From Intrasporangium calvum (GTDB lineage Bacteria > Actinomycetota > Actinomycetes > Actinomycetales > Dermatophilaceae): a DNA stretch of 64,000 nucleotides. Shown here in pieces: positions 9,737 through 18,031 of the stretch. The notes below the pieces were generated by a model. It had not been told where the DNA came from, made no database searches, and was given only the letters and a program-made list of their open reading frames with translations. Location: NCBI RefSeq assembly GCF_028446585.1, contig NZ_JAPFQL010000007.1, forward strand, positions 1 to 64,000. Direction: 5' to 3'. The position numbers and the translations under genes are program-made. The first letter of the stretch is position 1. Each line of letters begins with the position of its first letter.

Positions 9737-11465
9737 GCGGGTGGCCGTGGTGCTCCTCGTACCACCTCGCGTAGGCCGCGACCGCGGTCGGCAGCGTCGG
9801 GAAGATGTGGTCCTCGCCCACCTGGTCGACGAACCCGGCCGCCTCGAGCGGCTCGCGCATGTCCTGCTTGACGCGAGCCATGGCGAAGCGGATGCCCTCC
9901 TCCTCCAGTGACAGGCGCAGCGTGTCGAGCGCATCGACGGCCGTCAGATCGACCTCGGTGTTGGCCTCGGCGTTGAGCAGGAACCACTCGACCGGCGCGA
10001 CCCGCTGGGAGTCGGCGACGGCCTGCAGGGCGCGGCGGACGAAGTCGTGCGAGTTGGCGAAGAAGAGCGGGGAGTCGTAGCGATAGACGACGAGCCCCGG
10101 CACCTGGACGGCGTTGGAGTGGTCGTCGATGTCGTGCATCCCGGCCACGTTGGGGACGTAGCCGAGCACGCCGTCGTGCGGGTGGACGATCCGCCGCAGC
10201 AGGTCGAGGACTGACAGGACGATCGCGACGCCGATGCCCGGCAGCACCCCGAAGACGAGGACGGCGACCGTCGTCGACACGGTCAGGACGAGCTCGCTGT
10301 GCCGGAAGCCGGTGATCCGGCGCAGCTCCGCCACGTCGACGAGCCGCAGCGCCGCGTAGACGACGACACCGCCGAGTGCCGCCGTCGGGAAGGCGGCCAG
10401 GATCGGGCCGAGCCAGAACATCGTCGCCGCCAGCACCCCCACCGAGACGAGCGAGTGCAGCTGCGTGCGCGCGCCCATGGCGTCGGCGAGCACGGTGCGG
10501 CTGCCGCTCGAGCTGACCGGGAACCCGGAGGTGAGGCTGGAGGCGATGTTGGCCGCACCGAGCGCGACGAACTCCTGGTTGCTGTCGATCGTCTCGCGAC
10601 GCTTGAGGGCGAACGCCCGGCCGGTGAGGACGTTGTCGCTGTAGGCGACCACAGCGACCCCGATCGCGGCGGGGAGCAGCTTCCAGATCTCGACGTCGTC
10701 GAGCCGCGGGAGGCCCATCGGCGGCAGGCCCCTCGGCACCTCGCCGACGACCTTGATGCCCTCGTCGGCGAGGCCGAGCACCTGGACGAGGGCCGCGGCG
10801 CCGAGCATCGCGATGAGCGGGCCCGGCCAGCGCCTGGCCCACCGCCCGAAGGCGAGCAGGACCGCGAGCACGCCGAGCGCGATGGCGAGCGTGGGCGCAT
10901 GCGCCTGGTCGAGGTGGGTCGCCGTGAAGCCGACCTCCTCGAGGAACGAGTCGCCCTCGACGTCGATGCCCGTGATCTTGTCGAGCTGGCTGACGATCAT
11001 CAGCGCCGCGATGCCGGCCATGTAGCCGACGAGCACCGGCTTGGACAGCAGCTCGGCGAGGAACCCGAGACGCACGAGCCACGCGAGGACGCAGACCACC
11101 CCGACGGCGAGGGCGAGCAGGGCGGCGAGCTCGGCGTGACGGCCGGCGCCCGCCGCGCCCGCGAGCGCGCCGATCCCGGCCGCGGTCATGAGGGCCGTCG
11201 TCGACTCCGGGCCGACGGACAGCTGCCGCGACGACCCGAGGAGCGCATAGACGACGAGGGCCGGGGCGCACGCCCACAGGCCGGTGATGGCCGGGAGACC
11301 CGCCACCTCCGCATAGGCCATCACCTGCGGGACGAGGTAGGCGGAGACGGTGACGCCCGCGAGGACGTCGCCACGCAGCCAGGTGCGGTCGTAGGAGAGC
11401 AGCACGCCCAGCCCTGGGGCGAACCGCGCCCACCTGGCCTGCCGCTCCTCCCGCGTGTCCGTCAC
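9681..11465 (-). CDS. SulP-family anion transporter with STAS domain
   Basis: The 594-residue protein begins with the SulP entry sequence DVLAGVTVSAYLVPQVMAYAEVAGL and contains about ten to twelve hydrophobic segments. A cytosolic STAS domain occupies roughly residues 445-560 (VDLTAVDALDTLRLSLEEEG). SulP proteins carry sulfate, bicarbonate or other anions, so the substrate cannot be told here. The start is GTG at 11465 with only a weak ribosome site. The 3' end overlaps cobD by 56 bases in convergent orientation. Confidence 0.85.
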   Translation of the reverse strand: MTDTREERQARWARFAPGLGVLLSYDRTWLRGDVLAGVTVSAYLVPQVMAYAEVAGLPAITGLWACAPALVVYALLGSSRQLSVGPESTTALMTAAGIGALAGAAGAGRHAELAALLALAVGVVCVLAWLVRLGFLAELLSKPVLVGYMAGIAALMIVSQLDKITGIDVEGDSFLEEVGFTATHLDQAHAPTLAIALGVLAVLLAFGRWARRWPGPLIAMLGAAALVQVLGLADEGIKVVGEVPRGLPPMGLPRLDDVEIWKLLPAAIGVAVVAYSDNVLTGRAFALKRRETIDSNQEFVALGAANIASSLTSGFPVSSSGSRTVLADAMGARTQLHSLVSVGVLAATMFWLGPILAAFPTAALGGVVVYAALRLVDVAELRRITGFRHSELVLTVSTTVAVLVFGVLPGIGVAIVLSVLDLLRRIVHPHDGVLGYVPNVAGMHDIDDHSNAVQVPGLVVYRYDSPLFFANSHDFVRRALQAVADSQRVAPVEWFLLNAEANTEVDLTAVDALDTLRLSLEEEGIRFAMARVKQDMREPLEAAGFVDQVGEDHIFPTLPTAVAAYARWYEEHHGHPLKGLEIPPVPRQPRHPDS

Positions 11466-11580
11466 GAGCCGAACGTACCCGTCGGGCCGTGCTGTGATGG
11501 AGAAGACGCGTGCGGTGCACCACAGGTGTCAACCGGAGGGACCGGCCAGGAGTCAACTGGGGGTGACGGAAGAAGGCGCC

Positions 11581-12588
11581 ATGGGTGCAGCGTCTCGCGG
11601 CAGGCTCCGCTGGTTCGCAGGGGCGGGGGTGGCGGCCGGTCTGGTGCTCTCGGCGTGCGGCGGCGCCGATCCCGAGCCGCCCGGCGCTTCGAGGTCCCCG
11701 ACCGGGTCGGCAGCCACGAGCACCAGCCTCTCGACCAGCCCGTCATCCAGCACGACGAGCCCGTCGACGAGCACTCGCGCGACACCTCGGCCAAGGACGA
11801 CCACGCCGCCGCAGACCACCCGGGTCACCACAGCGCCACGCACGACGACAACGAAGCCCCCGACCGCGGCGCCCAAGCCCTCGACCTCCACCACCCCGCG
11901 GCCCCCGGTCACCACCACAGCCCCTCGTCCGCCCAGCTGCTCCGTCCCGAGCGGGCTGCTCGGGCGCGACCTGACGCGCGTGCCGACCGATCGCAAGGTC
12001 GTCGCCCTGACCTTCGACGCCGGAGCCAGCAATGACGGGGTCGCCTCGATCCTGGCGACGCTGGCCGACAAGGGCGTGCCGGCGACCTTCTTCCTCACCG
12101 GCGACTTCGTCGACGCCTTCCCCGGGAGCGCCCGGGCCATGGCGAAGTACCCGATCGGCAACCACACGTACAACCACCCCGACCTGACCACCGTGTCCGA
12201 CACCAGGGTGCGCACCGAGATCAACAGCGCCGAGAGCCGGATCAAGGCCGTCACGGGCCAGGACCCGAGGCCGTACTTCCGCTTCCCCTTCGGCGCCGTC
12301 ACCGGGCACACCATCTCGGTCGTCAACTCCGAGTGCTACGTGCCGTTCCGGTGGACCGTCGACACCTTGGGCTGGAAGGGCACCTCCGGCGGCCAGTCGG
12401 TTGGCTCGGTCGTCGACCGGGTCCTCGATGCGGCGGTCCCGGGGGAGATCGTGCTCATGCACGTCGGCGCCCACCCGGAAGACGGCTCGACCCTCGACGC
12501 CGATGCCCTGCCGAGGCTGATCGATGCACTCCGGGCGCGCGGCTACGGATTCGTCACGCTGCAGGCCGTCCTCGGTTCGGCCCCGTGA
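11581..12588 (+). CDS. Lipoprotein polysaccharide deacetylase (NodB domain)
   Basis: The 335-residue protein has a signal peptide with lipobox VLSAC, then a very long Thr/Pro/Ser-rich linker (about residues 30-115) suited to crossing the cell wall. A NodB-type deacetylase domain follows. The catalytic motifs are visible: TFDAG with the metal-binding/base Asp, NHTYNH with the two metal-binding His, and RFPFGA as the active-site Arg motif. Family members remove N-acetyl groups from peptidoglycan or chitin-like sugars. The ATG at 11581 is preceded by GGAAGAAGG. Confidence 0.85.
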   Translation: MGAASRGRLRWFAGAGVAAGLVLSACGGADPEPPGASRSPTGSAATSTSLSTSPSSSTTSPSTSTRATPRPRTTTPPQTTRVTTAPRTTTTKPPTAAPKPSTSTTPRPPVTTTAPRPPSCSVPSGLLGRDLTRVPTDRKVVALTFDAGASNDGVASILATLADKGVPATFFLTGDFVDAFPGSARAMAKYPIGNHTYNHPDLTTVSDTRVRTEINSAESRIKAVTGQDPRPYFRFPFGAVTGHTISVVNSECYVPFRWTVDTLGWKGTSGGQSVGSVVDRVLDAAVPGEIVLMHVGAHPEDGSTLDADALPRLIDALRARGYGFVTLQAVLGSAP

Positions 12589-13182
12589 GGCCTCCCATGT
12601 GCGCACCCAGCTTCCTCGACTCCGGCCCAGCGGTGCCGGGTCCACACGTCCACGACGGGCCGATGACCTTCGCACCGACGGCGCTGTCGGCTGGGTGCGG
12701 TCGGGTCTCCAGCCTCGGCCCGTCGTGGCGCCATCCCGTATGCCGCTGGGCCGGGTCCGCGCCCACCTCGACCTGAGCGCCCTCCGCCACCACCACCAAT
12801 CGGGCCGGGGTCCGATCCGTGGTGGGCTCACGCGGCAGACGCCACCGCGTCCCGGGCCCGGGTCCGATGCGTGGTGGGCTCACGCGGCAGACGCCACCAC
12901 GTCCCGGGCCCGGGTCCGATGCGTGGTGGCCCCTTCCCGTATGCCGCTGGGCCGGGTCCGCGCCCACCTCGACCTGAGCGCCCTCCGCCACCACCAATCG
13001 GGCCGGGGTCCGATGCGTGGTGGCCCCTCCGTAGCCTCAGCCGGCTCCGCATCGGCCGCACCGGACACGTCCTGCCAGAAGGCCGGGCTGAAGACCCTGA
13101 TCGGCGCCGGGCTCATCGACGACGTCGCCAAGGGCGGGCTGCCCGGATGCAGCCTTCTGCTCCGGGGCGGGCGTCGTCCTGT
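12589..13182. other. Gene-poor region with nested repeats
   Basis: No convincing coding sequence lies in these 594 bases between the deacetylase and the CarH-like gene. The central part (12734-13023) is a block of repeats described separately. The flanks are GC-rich without obvious signals. A short open frame near 13030-13183 has no start signal or recognisable content. Confidence 0.6.
12734..13023. repeat. Nested A-B-B-A repeat block carrying two 15-mer copies
   Basis: Unit A occurs at 12734-12825 (92 bp) and 12935-13023 (89 bp). The copies differ by one ACC triplet and one base. Each starts with TCCCGTATGCCGCTGGG, so each contains an exact 15-mer (12737-12751 and 12938-12952). Unit B occurs twice in tandem between them, at 12826-12877 and 12878-12929 (52 bp each, one visible difference). 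All four units end with GGTCCGAT, then C or G, then CGTGGTGG. Near-identity of the copies implies recent duplication. Confidence 0.85.
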
Positions 13183-14088
13183 CTAGGCCGGGCGCCGGGA
13201 CGTGAGGGTCGACTCGAGCAGCTCGACCCCCGCCCGGACCTGGTGCCCGAGGGGGACAGAGCCGGCACCGACGTCCTCCTGCCGGCCACCACCCACGAAG
13301 GTGACGACGTCGGGACGGGCGGTGCGCAGCTCCTCGCAGACCTGGCGGGCCGGCACGACGTCGGCTTGCCGCGGCACCGCGAGGACCACCGCGGCGGCGG
13401 CTCGCGCTCCGACTGCCGCCACCCAGTCCCCCGCGGGGAGGTCGGCTCCGAGGTAGGCCGTCGAGAAGCCCGCTCTGCGCAGGCCGACGGCGAAGGCCAG
13501 GATCCCCAGCTCGTGCCGGGCGCCCGGCGGCAGGCCCAGGGCGACCACCGGACCGACGGCGCGACCTCCGGCCGCCTCGTAGGCCGCGGCCAGCCGGCGC
13601 TGGATCGCATAGCTGAGCAGGTGCTCACCCGCAACGGTGATGCGCCCGTCGGCCCAGGAGTCACCGATGACGACGAGTGCGGGCATGAGCCAGTCGTCGA
13701 CGACTCGCTCGAAGGCCGCCCGTGCGAAAGCGTCGTCGAGAACGTCCGACACCCGGGCCGGGTCCAGCGCGGCCGCGGCCTCGACGAGCTCGGCCACGAG
13801 GTCATCCGAGACGGCCCCGGCGACAGCACTGCCTGGAGCCAGCCCCCGACCGGGCACTGAGCCCCCACTGCTGAGGCGCGCCTTGGTCTCGGCGGCCGCC
13901 TCACGGGCCGACCACCCCTCCTGGACCAGAGCCGCCATGATGCCGAGGGCGCGCAGGTCCTCCGCCGAGTAGAGGCGGTAGCGGCCGTCGGACCGTGCCG
14001 GGCTCACGACGCCATAGCGCCGCTCCCACGCCCTGAGGGTGGACAGGCTGATCCCCGTCAGCTCGGCCGCACGTTTGATGGTGTACAT
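13183..14088 (-). CDS. CarH/LitR-type B12-dependent photoreceptor repressor (MerR family)
   Basis: The 301-residue protein has an N-terminal MerR winged-helix domain (YTIKRAAELTGISLSTLRAWERRYG) and a C-terminal cobalamin module. The helical cap motif WADGRITVAGEH matches the W-x9-EH signature of light-sensing B12 proteins. The Rossmann part contains GARHELG, where the His is the expected lower cobalt ligand; the acidic residue usual two before it is Ala. Such proteins bind adenosylcobalamin as dark tetramers, repress DNA and fall apart in light. It lies 25 bp downstream of the SRPBCC gene in one transcript, divergent from photolyase and lipid genes, which are the classical targets. Confidence 0.88.
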   Translation of the reverse strand: MYTIKRAAELTGISLSTLRAWERRYGVVSPARSDGRYRLYSAEDLRALGIMAALVQEGWSAREAAAETKARLSSGGSVPGRGLAPGSAVAGAVSDDLVAELVEAAAALDPARVSDVLDDAFARAAFERVVDDWLMPALVVIGDSWADGRITVAGEHLLSYAIQRRLAAAYEAAGGRAVGPVVALGLPPGARHELGILAFAVGLRRAGFSTAYLGADLPAGDWVAAVGARAAAAVVLAVPRQADVVPARQVCEELRTARPDVVTFVGGGRQEDVGAGSVPLGHQVRAGVELLESTLTSRRPA

Positions 14089-14092
14089 GGTT

Positions 14093-14113
14093 TGTCCAGT
14101 CTAGGTCTGGACA
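14093..14113. promoter_or_regulatory. Palindrome over the CarH-gene ribosome site
   Basis: TGTCCAG and CTGGACA form perfect 7-base arms around TCTAGGT, in the gap between the SRPBCC stop and the CarH start. One arm includes the only ribosome-site-like sequence (GGACA on the minus strand). A hairpin could therefore limit translation, or the palindrome may be a protein site. The function is inferred. Confidence 0.5.
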
Positions 14114-14542
14114 TCACAGCGCGTGCAGGGCGCGCCGCAACCCGTCGGCTCCGTCGTCCACGAGCCGCTTCAGGGCCGGCGCCAGCAGGGGGGCGGCCAC
14201 CTTGCGCCACCCCTTGAGCTCGAAGCTCGCGGAGTAGGTCACCGTCGAGCCGGAAGCGGCGCCGTCGATGGTCATGTCGTCATGGGCGACCAGGCTGGAG
14301 TTCTCGCCCCGCAGCACGATGCGGCGCCCGGGCTCGAGCTGCGTGACGACGTAGCTCACCTCCGCTTCGCGGCCCATGAACCGGGAGACGTTCCGATACC
14401 GCGTGCCGACGCCACCGTCACCCGAGACCCGCTCGGTGCGCACGGTGGCTGGATCCCACTCCGTCGTCGTCGTGAAGTCCGACAGGTAGGCGAAGACCCG
14501 GTCGGCAGGGGCCGGGACGGTGAGTGTGCGAACGAACTGCAT
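14114..14542 (-). CDS. SRPBCC-family (START/polyketide-cyclase-like) protein
   Basis: The 142-residue protein starts MQFVRTLTVPAPADRVFAYL and continues with DFTTTTEWDP, the usual opening of SRPBCC proteins. These have a deep hydrophobic ligand pocket and often bind lipids, pigments or polyketides. The ATG at 14542 has GGAGGA upstream; an earlier in-frame start is less likely. It is the first gene of a two-gene transcript with the CarH-like repressor and faces the light-induced operon. Its ligand is unknown, though a lipid or carotenoid-like molecule fits the neighbourhood. Confidence 0.75.
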   Translation of the reverse strand: MQFVRTLTVPAPADRVFAYLSDFTTTTEWDPATVRTERVSGDGGVGTRYRNVSRFMGREAEVSYVVTQLEPGRRIVLRGENSSLVAHDDMTIDGAASGSTVTYSASFELKGWRKVAAPLLAPALKRLVDDGADGLRRALHAL

Positions 14543-14561
14543 GGGGTCCTCCTCGATAACC

Positions 14562-14591
14562 TTTGACAAACCTTATACAGAGACTCTACAT
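14562..14591 (+). promoter_or_regulatory. CarH-type operator and promoter of the photolyase operon
   Basis: Three 8-base elements lie exactly 11 bp apart: TTTGACAA (14562-14569), TTATACAG (14573-14580) and CTCTACAT (14584-14591). CarH-type repressors are known to bind 11-bp-spaced direct repeats with an nTnTACAn core. The second and third elements match it fully and the first differs by one base. The first contains TTGACA, a consensus -35, and a plausible -10 TACATT follows at 14587-14592, 18 bases on. A bound tetramer would cover the promoter. The site also lies before the divergent SRPBCC-carH pair, so autoregulation is likely. Confidence 0.75.
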
Positions 14592-14682
14592 TGACGAACA
14601 GGCCAGGGAAAGCCCATCCAGCCCCGACTCGGCTCCGAACGGCTGGCCATCCGCACCCCACGCAGTCCCCCGAGGGAGCACC

Positions 14683-15963
14683 ATGAACCAGCGCCGCCAA
14701 CCGACCACCGCTGTCATCGGCGCCGGCGTCGCCGGCCTGACCGCGGCCCACGTGATGTCCCGCACCGACGCCGTGACGCTCTTCGAGGCGGACCAGCGGG
14801 TCGGCGGGCACGCCCACACCCACACGGTCCCGGCCCCGGACCAGGGGGCGGGCGCCGATCCCCTCCGCGTGGACAGTGGCTTCATCGTCCACAACGAGCG
14901 GACCTACCCGCACCTGCTGCGACTCTTCCGCGAGCTCGACGTCGAGACCCGGCCAACCGAGATGAGCATGAGCATCACGTGCGAGCAGTGCGGGCTCTCC
15001 TACGCGGGAGGCCTCGGCCTGCGCGGCATCCTCGCCCAGCCGGGCCGGGCCGCGGACCCGCGGTTCATCCGGCTCCTGACCGAGGTCCCTCGTTTCCACC
15101 GCGCGGCGCGACGGCTCCTCGAGGACCCGTCCACCGACCCGACGTGGGGCCAGTTCCTCCGGGACGGAGGGTTCTCGACCTACTTCGTCCGGCACTTCGC
15201 CATCCCGCTCGTCGCCTGCGTCTGGTCCTGCGGAGACCTCGACGCCGAGACCTACCCGGCCCGGCACCTCTTCCAGTTCCTCGACCACCACGGCATGCTC
15301 ACCGTGACGGGCTCCCCCCAGTGGCGCACCGTGGTCGGCGGGTCGGCAACGTACGTGGACCGCCTGGTCTCCCGGCTTCCCGACGTCCGCCGCTCCGCGC
15401 CGGTCACGGCCGTGGAGCGCCACGACGACGGGGTCGATGTCCGCGTCGGGGACGCAGCACCAGAGCGCTTCGACCGCGTGGTGATCGCCACGCACGCCAA
15501 CCAGGCCCTCGACCTGCTCGCCGATGCGACGCCGCAGGAGAAGGAGGACCTGGCCGCGATCCGCTACTCACGCAACACCGTGTGGCTCCATCGCGACTCC
15601 GCCGTCCTGCCCTCCGCCCAGCAGGCCCGGGCCTCGTGGAACTACCGGATGCGCTCCTGCGACGCCCCCAGCTCGCACGTCGCGGTCAGCTACTGGATGA
15701 ACCGGCTGCAGGGCCTGCCCGGCCCCGACGAGCACGTCGTCACCCTCGATCCCGAGGGCCTGGTCGACCCGGCCTCCGTCACGGCCGAGATGTCCTATGA
15801 GCACCCGATCTTCACCGGCGAGGCCGTCGCGGCGGCGAGCCGGCTCCGCACCGCGGGCGGGGAACGCCTGGCCTTCGCCGGCGCCCACCTGGGCTGGGGC
15901 TTCCACGAGGACGGCTGCCGCTCCGGAGTCGAGGCCGCCGCGTCCTTCGGGGTGACCTGGTGA
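14683..15963 (+). CDS. FAD-dependent amine-oxidase-like oxidoreductase
   Basis: The 426-residue protein has the FAD-binding motif VIGAGVAGLTAAHV at residues 11-24, the following acidic dinucleotide-binding position in FEADQRVGGHAHTH, and the amine-oxidase-like C-terminal signature (FAGAHLGWGFHEDGCRSG). Relatives sit in the conserved LitR/CarH-photolyase clusters beside DUF1365 and cyclopropane-synthase genes, and may oxidise or desaturate lipids. The ATG at 14683 follows GAGGGAG. It is the first gene of a tightly overlapping operon: its stop overlaps the GTG of the next gene by 4 bases. Confidence 0.82.
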   Translation: MNQRRQPTTAVIGAGVAGLTAAHVMSRTDAVTLFEADQRVGGHAHTHTVPAPDQGAGADPLRVDSGFIVHNERTYPHLLRLFRELDVETRPTEMSMSITCEQCGLSYAGGLGLRGILAQPGRAADPRFIRLLTEVPRFHRAARRLLEDPSTDPTWGQFLRDGGFSTYFVRHFAIPLVACVWSCGDLDAETYPARHLFQFLDHHGMLTVTGSPQWRTVVGGSATYVDRLVSRLPDVRRSAPVTAVERHDDGVDVRVGDAAPERFDRVVIATHANQALDLLADATPQEKEDLAAIRYSRNTVWLHRDSAVLPSAQQARASWNYRMRSCDAPSSHVAVSYWMNRLQGLPGPDEHVVTLDPEGLVDPASVTAEMSYEHPIFTGEAVAAASRLRTAGGERLAFAGAHLGWGFHEDGCRSGVEAAASFGVTW

Positions 15964-16715
15964 CGACCACCGTCACACCCCCACCGGTCCCGAGCCTCGT
16001 CGAGGGGACGGTCTCGCACACACGCCACACCCCGCTGACGCACCGCTTCCGCCACCGCCACTTCCAGTGGCTCGTCGACGTGGACGACCTCCCCCGACTG
16101 CCCTGGCCCACCTCCCTGCTCGCCCGGTTCGACGCCGCCGACCACCTCGACGGCGGACGGCTCGGCGGCGGCATCCGCGGCGACCTCGACCGGTTCCTCG
16201 CGGCCCGCGGGGTCTCCCTGCCGCAGAACAGCCGCGTCCTCATGCTCGCCCACGCACGCTCCCTCGGGCACGTCTTCGACCCGCTCACCGTCTACTGGTG
16301 CATCGCCCCGGACGGCGAGCTCCTGGCCACCGTCCTCGAGGTGCACAACACCTACCGCGGACGCCACACCTACCTCATCCAGGTCGACGACCGCGGTCGA
16401 GCCGCCGTCGACAAGGCCTTCTACGTCTCCCCGTTCAACGACGTCTCGGGGTCCTACGACATCCGCCTCGTCCTCGAGGAGCGACGCGTCGCCGTCGCGA
16501 TCCGACTCAACCGCGACGGCACGACCGTCCTCGACGCCGCGGTCGCCGGTCGGCCGATCCCGGCCACCACGCGCGCCCTGCTGTCCACCACCGTCCGTCA
16601 CGCCTTCATGACCCACCGCGTCACGGCCCTCATCCGGTGGCACGGCGTGCGACTCTGGATGCGGCGCCTGCCCGTGGTCCCCCGCCCACACCGCCTGGAG
16701 GAGGCAGTCCGATGA
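15960..16715 (+). CDS. DUF1365 family protein
   Basis: The 251-residue protein matches DUF1365: an opening TVSHTRHTPLTHRFRHRHF, then DPLTVYWCIAPDGELLATVLEVHNTYRGRHTY-type sequence, and a conserved FYVSPFND. No catalytic activity is established for this family. It almost always travels with the FAD oxidoreductase and the cyclopropane synthase found on either side here, so it probably works in the same lipid modification. The GTG start overlaps the preceding stop and its own stop overlaps the next ATG. Confidence 0.85.
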   Translation: MTTTVTPPPVPSLVEGTVSHTRHTPLTHRFRHRHFQWLVDVDDLPRLPWPTSLLARFDAADHLDGGRLGGGIRGDLDRFLAARGVSLPQNSRVLMLAHARSLGHVFDPLTVYWCIAPDGELLATVLEVHNTYRGRHTYLIQVDDRGRAAVDKAFYVSPFNDVSGSYDIRLVLEERRVAVAIRLNRDGTTVLDAAVAGRPIPATTRALLSTTVRHAFMTHRVTALIRWHGVRLWMRRLPVVPRPHRLEEAVR

Positions 16716-18031
16716 CCACGATCCAGCCCCAGCCCATTGTCCCGACACTCACCCCGATCCGGTTGCGAGCCAAGCTGGCCCGCACCATCTTCGAGCAGGT
16801 CCTCGACCGCGTGCCCGTCGACGTCACACTCCCCGACGGCACCCCGCTCCGACGGTCAGCGGACAGCGGCACCGAGCCCAGCGGCATACGGCCTGGTGTC
16901 GAGCTGCGACGGCCGGCGGCCTTCTTCGACCGCCTCGCCCACCACCCGAAGATCGGCATCGGCGAGGCCTACATGGCCGGCGACTGGCGCGCCGCCCCGG
17001 GCACGGACCTCGCCGACGTGCTGAGGCCGTTCGCCGAGCGCCTCACCACGGCGATCCCGAAGCACTGGGTCGCCCTGCGCCAGGTCGTCGACCGGGCCAT
17101 CCCGCACGAGCAGCGCAACACGCTGACGGGCTCGCGCCGCAACATCGAGGCGCACTACGACCTGTCCAACGACCTCTTCGCCGCGTTCCTCGACGAGACG
17201 CTCACCTACAGCTCGGCGCTCTTCGACCGGGCCGCCCCGCTCGAGGAGCAGACGCTCGAGGACGCACAGCTGCGCAAGGTCCACGCCATCCTCGACGACG
17301 CCCGCGTCACCGCGGGCACCCGCGTCCTGGAGATCGGCACCGGCTGGGGCACCCTCGCGATCGAGGCGGCCAAGCGCGGCGCCCACGTGACGACGCTGAC
17401 GCTCTCGCGCGAGCAGGCCGCCCTGGCCCGCGAGCGCGCCGCGGCTGCCGGCGTCGCGGAGCGCATCGACATCCGGCTCGAGGACTACCGGGAGGCGCGC
17501 GGCAGCTACGACGCGATCGTCTCGGTGGAGATGATCGAGGCGGTCGGTGAGGAGTACTGGCCGACGTACTTCCAGGCGATCGAGGGCCTGCTCGCCCCCG
17601 GTGGCGTCGCCGCGATCCAGGCGATCCTCATGTCGCACGACCGCTATCTCGTGACGCGCCGCTCCTATGGCTGGATCCAGAAGCACATCTTCCCCGGCGG
17701 CCTCATCCCCAGCCTGCGCGCCATCACCGAGGTGACGCACCGGCACACGGACCTGCGCGTGGCGGGCGTGCGGGCCTTCGGGCGTGACTACGCCGAGACG
17801 TTGCGGCGCTGGCGGGCCACGTTCATGGAGCAGTGGCCCCACGTGGAGGGGCTCGGCTTCGACGAGACCTTCCGCAACAAGTGGGAGTTCTACCTGGCCT
17901 ACTGCGAGGCCGGTTTCGCGTCCGGCTACCTCGACGTCGCGCAGATCCGCTTCGAGCGGCAGGGACCGGGCTTGGCCAGCGGTGGCAGTGACGTCGCCGG
18001 CGCCGCCATCGGCATCCTGGACGCCGCGTGA
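16712..18031 (+). CDS. Cyclopropane-fatty-acyl-phospholipid synthase family methyltransferase
   Basis: The 439-residue enzyme shows the SAM motif VLEIGTGWGTLAIEAA near residue 205, NIEAHYDLSNDLFAAFLDETLTYS-type sequence before it, and YCEAGF near the C-terminus, where the family has an active-site Cys. Homologues add a methylene or methyl group from SAM to double bonds of phospholipid acyl chains. In light-induced clusters this may protect membranes from singlet oxygen. Start and stop overlap the flanking genes by 4 bases. A 15-mer copy at 16876-16890 is read in frame as PSGIR in the variable N-terminal domain. Confidence 0.87.
   Translation: MTTIQPQPIVPTLTPIRLRAKLARTIFEQVLDRVPVDVTLPDGTPLRRSADSGTEPSGIRPGVELRRPAAFFDRLAHHPKIGIGEAYMAGDWRAAPGTDLADVLRPFAERLTTAIPKHWVALRQVVDRAIPHEQRNTLTGSRRNIEAHYDLSNDLFAAFLDETLTYSSALFDRAAPLEEQTLEDAQLRKVHAILDDARVTAGTRVLEIGTGWGTLAIEAAKRGAHVTTLTLSREQAALARERAAAAGVAERIDIRLEDYREARGSYDAIVSVEMIEAVGEEYWPTYFQAIEGLLAPGGVAAIQAILMSHDRYLVTRRSYGWIQKHIFPGGLIPSLRAITEVTHRHTDLRVAGVRAFGRDYAETLRRWRATFMEQWPHVEGLGFDETFRNKWEFYLAYCEAGFASGYLDVAQIRFERQGPGLASGGSDVAGAAIGILDAA
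16876..16890 (-). repeat. Dispersed 15-mer copy in the cyclopropane-synthase gene
   Basis: This is an exact GCCCAGCGGCATACG, read in frame as PSGIR. Confidence 0.9.

Noticed and set aside
13024-13182. Remnant gene between the repeat block and the CarH-like gene
   Set aside because: An open frame exists but has no start, ribosome site or recognisable sequence; probably non-coding.
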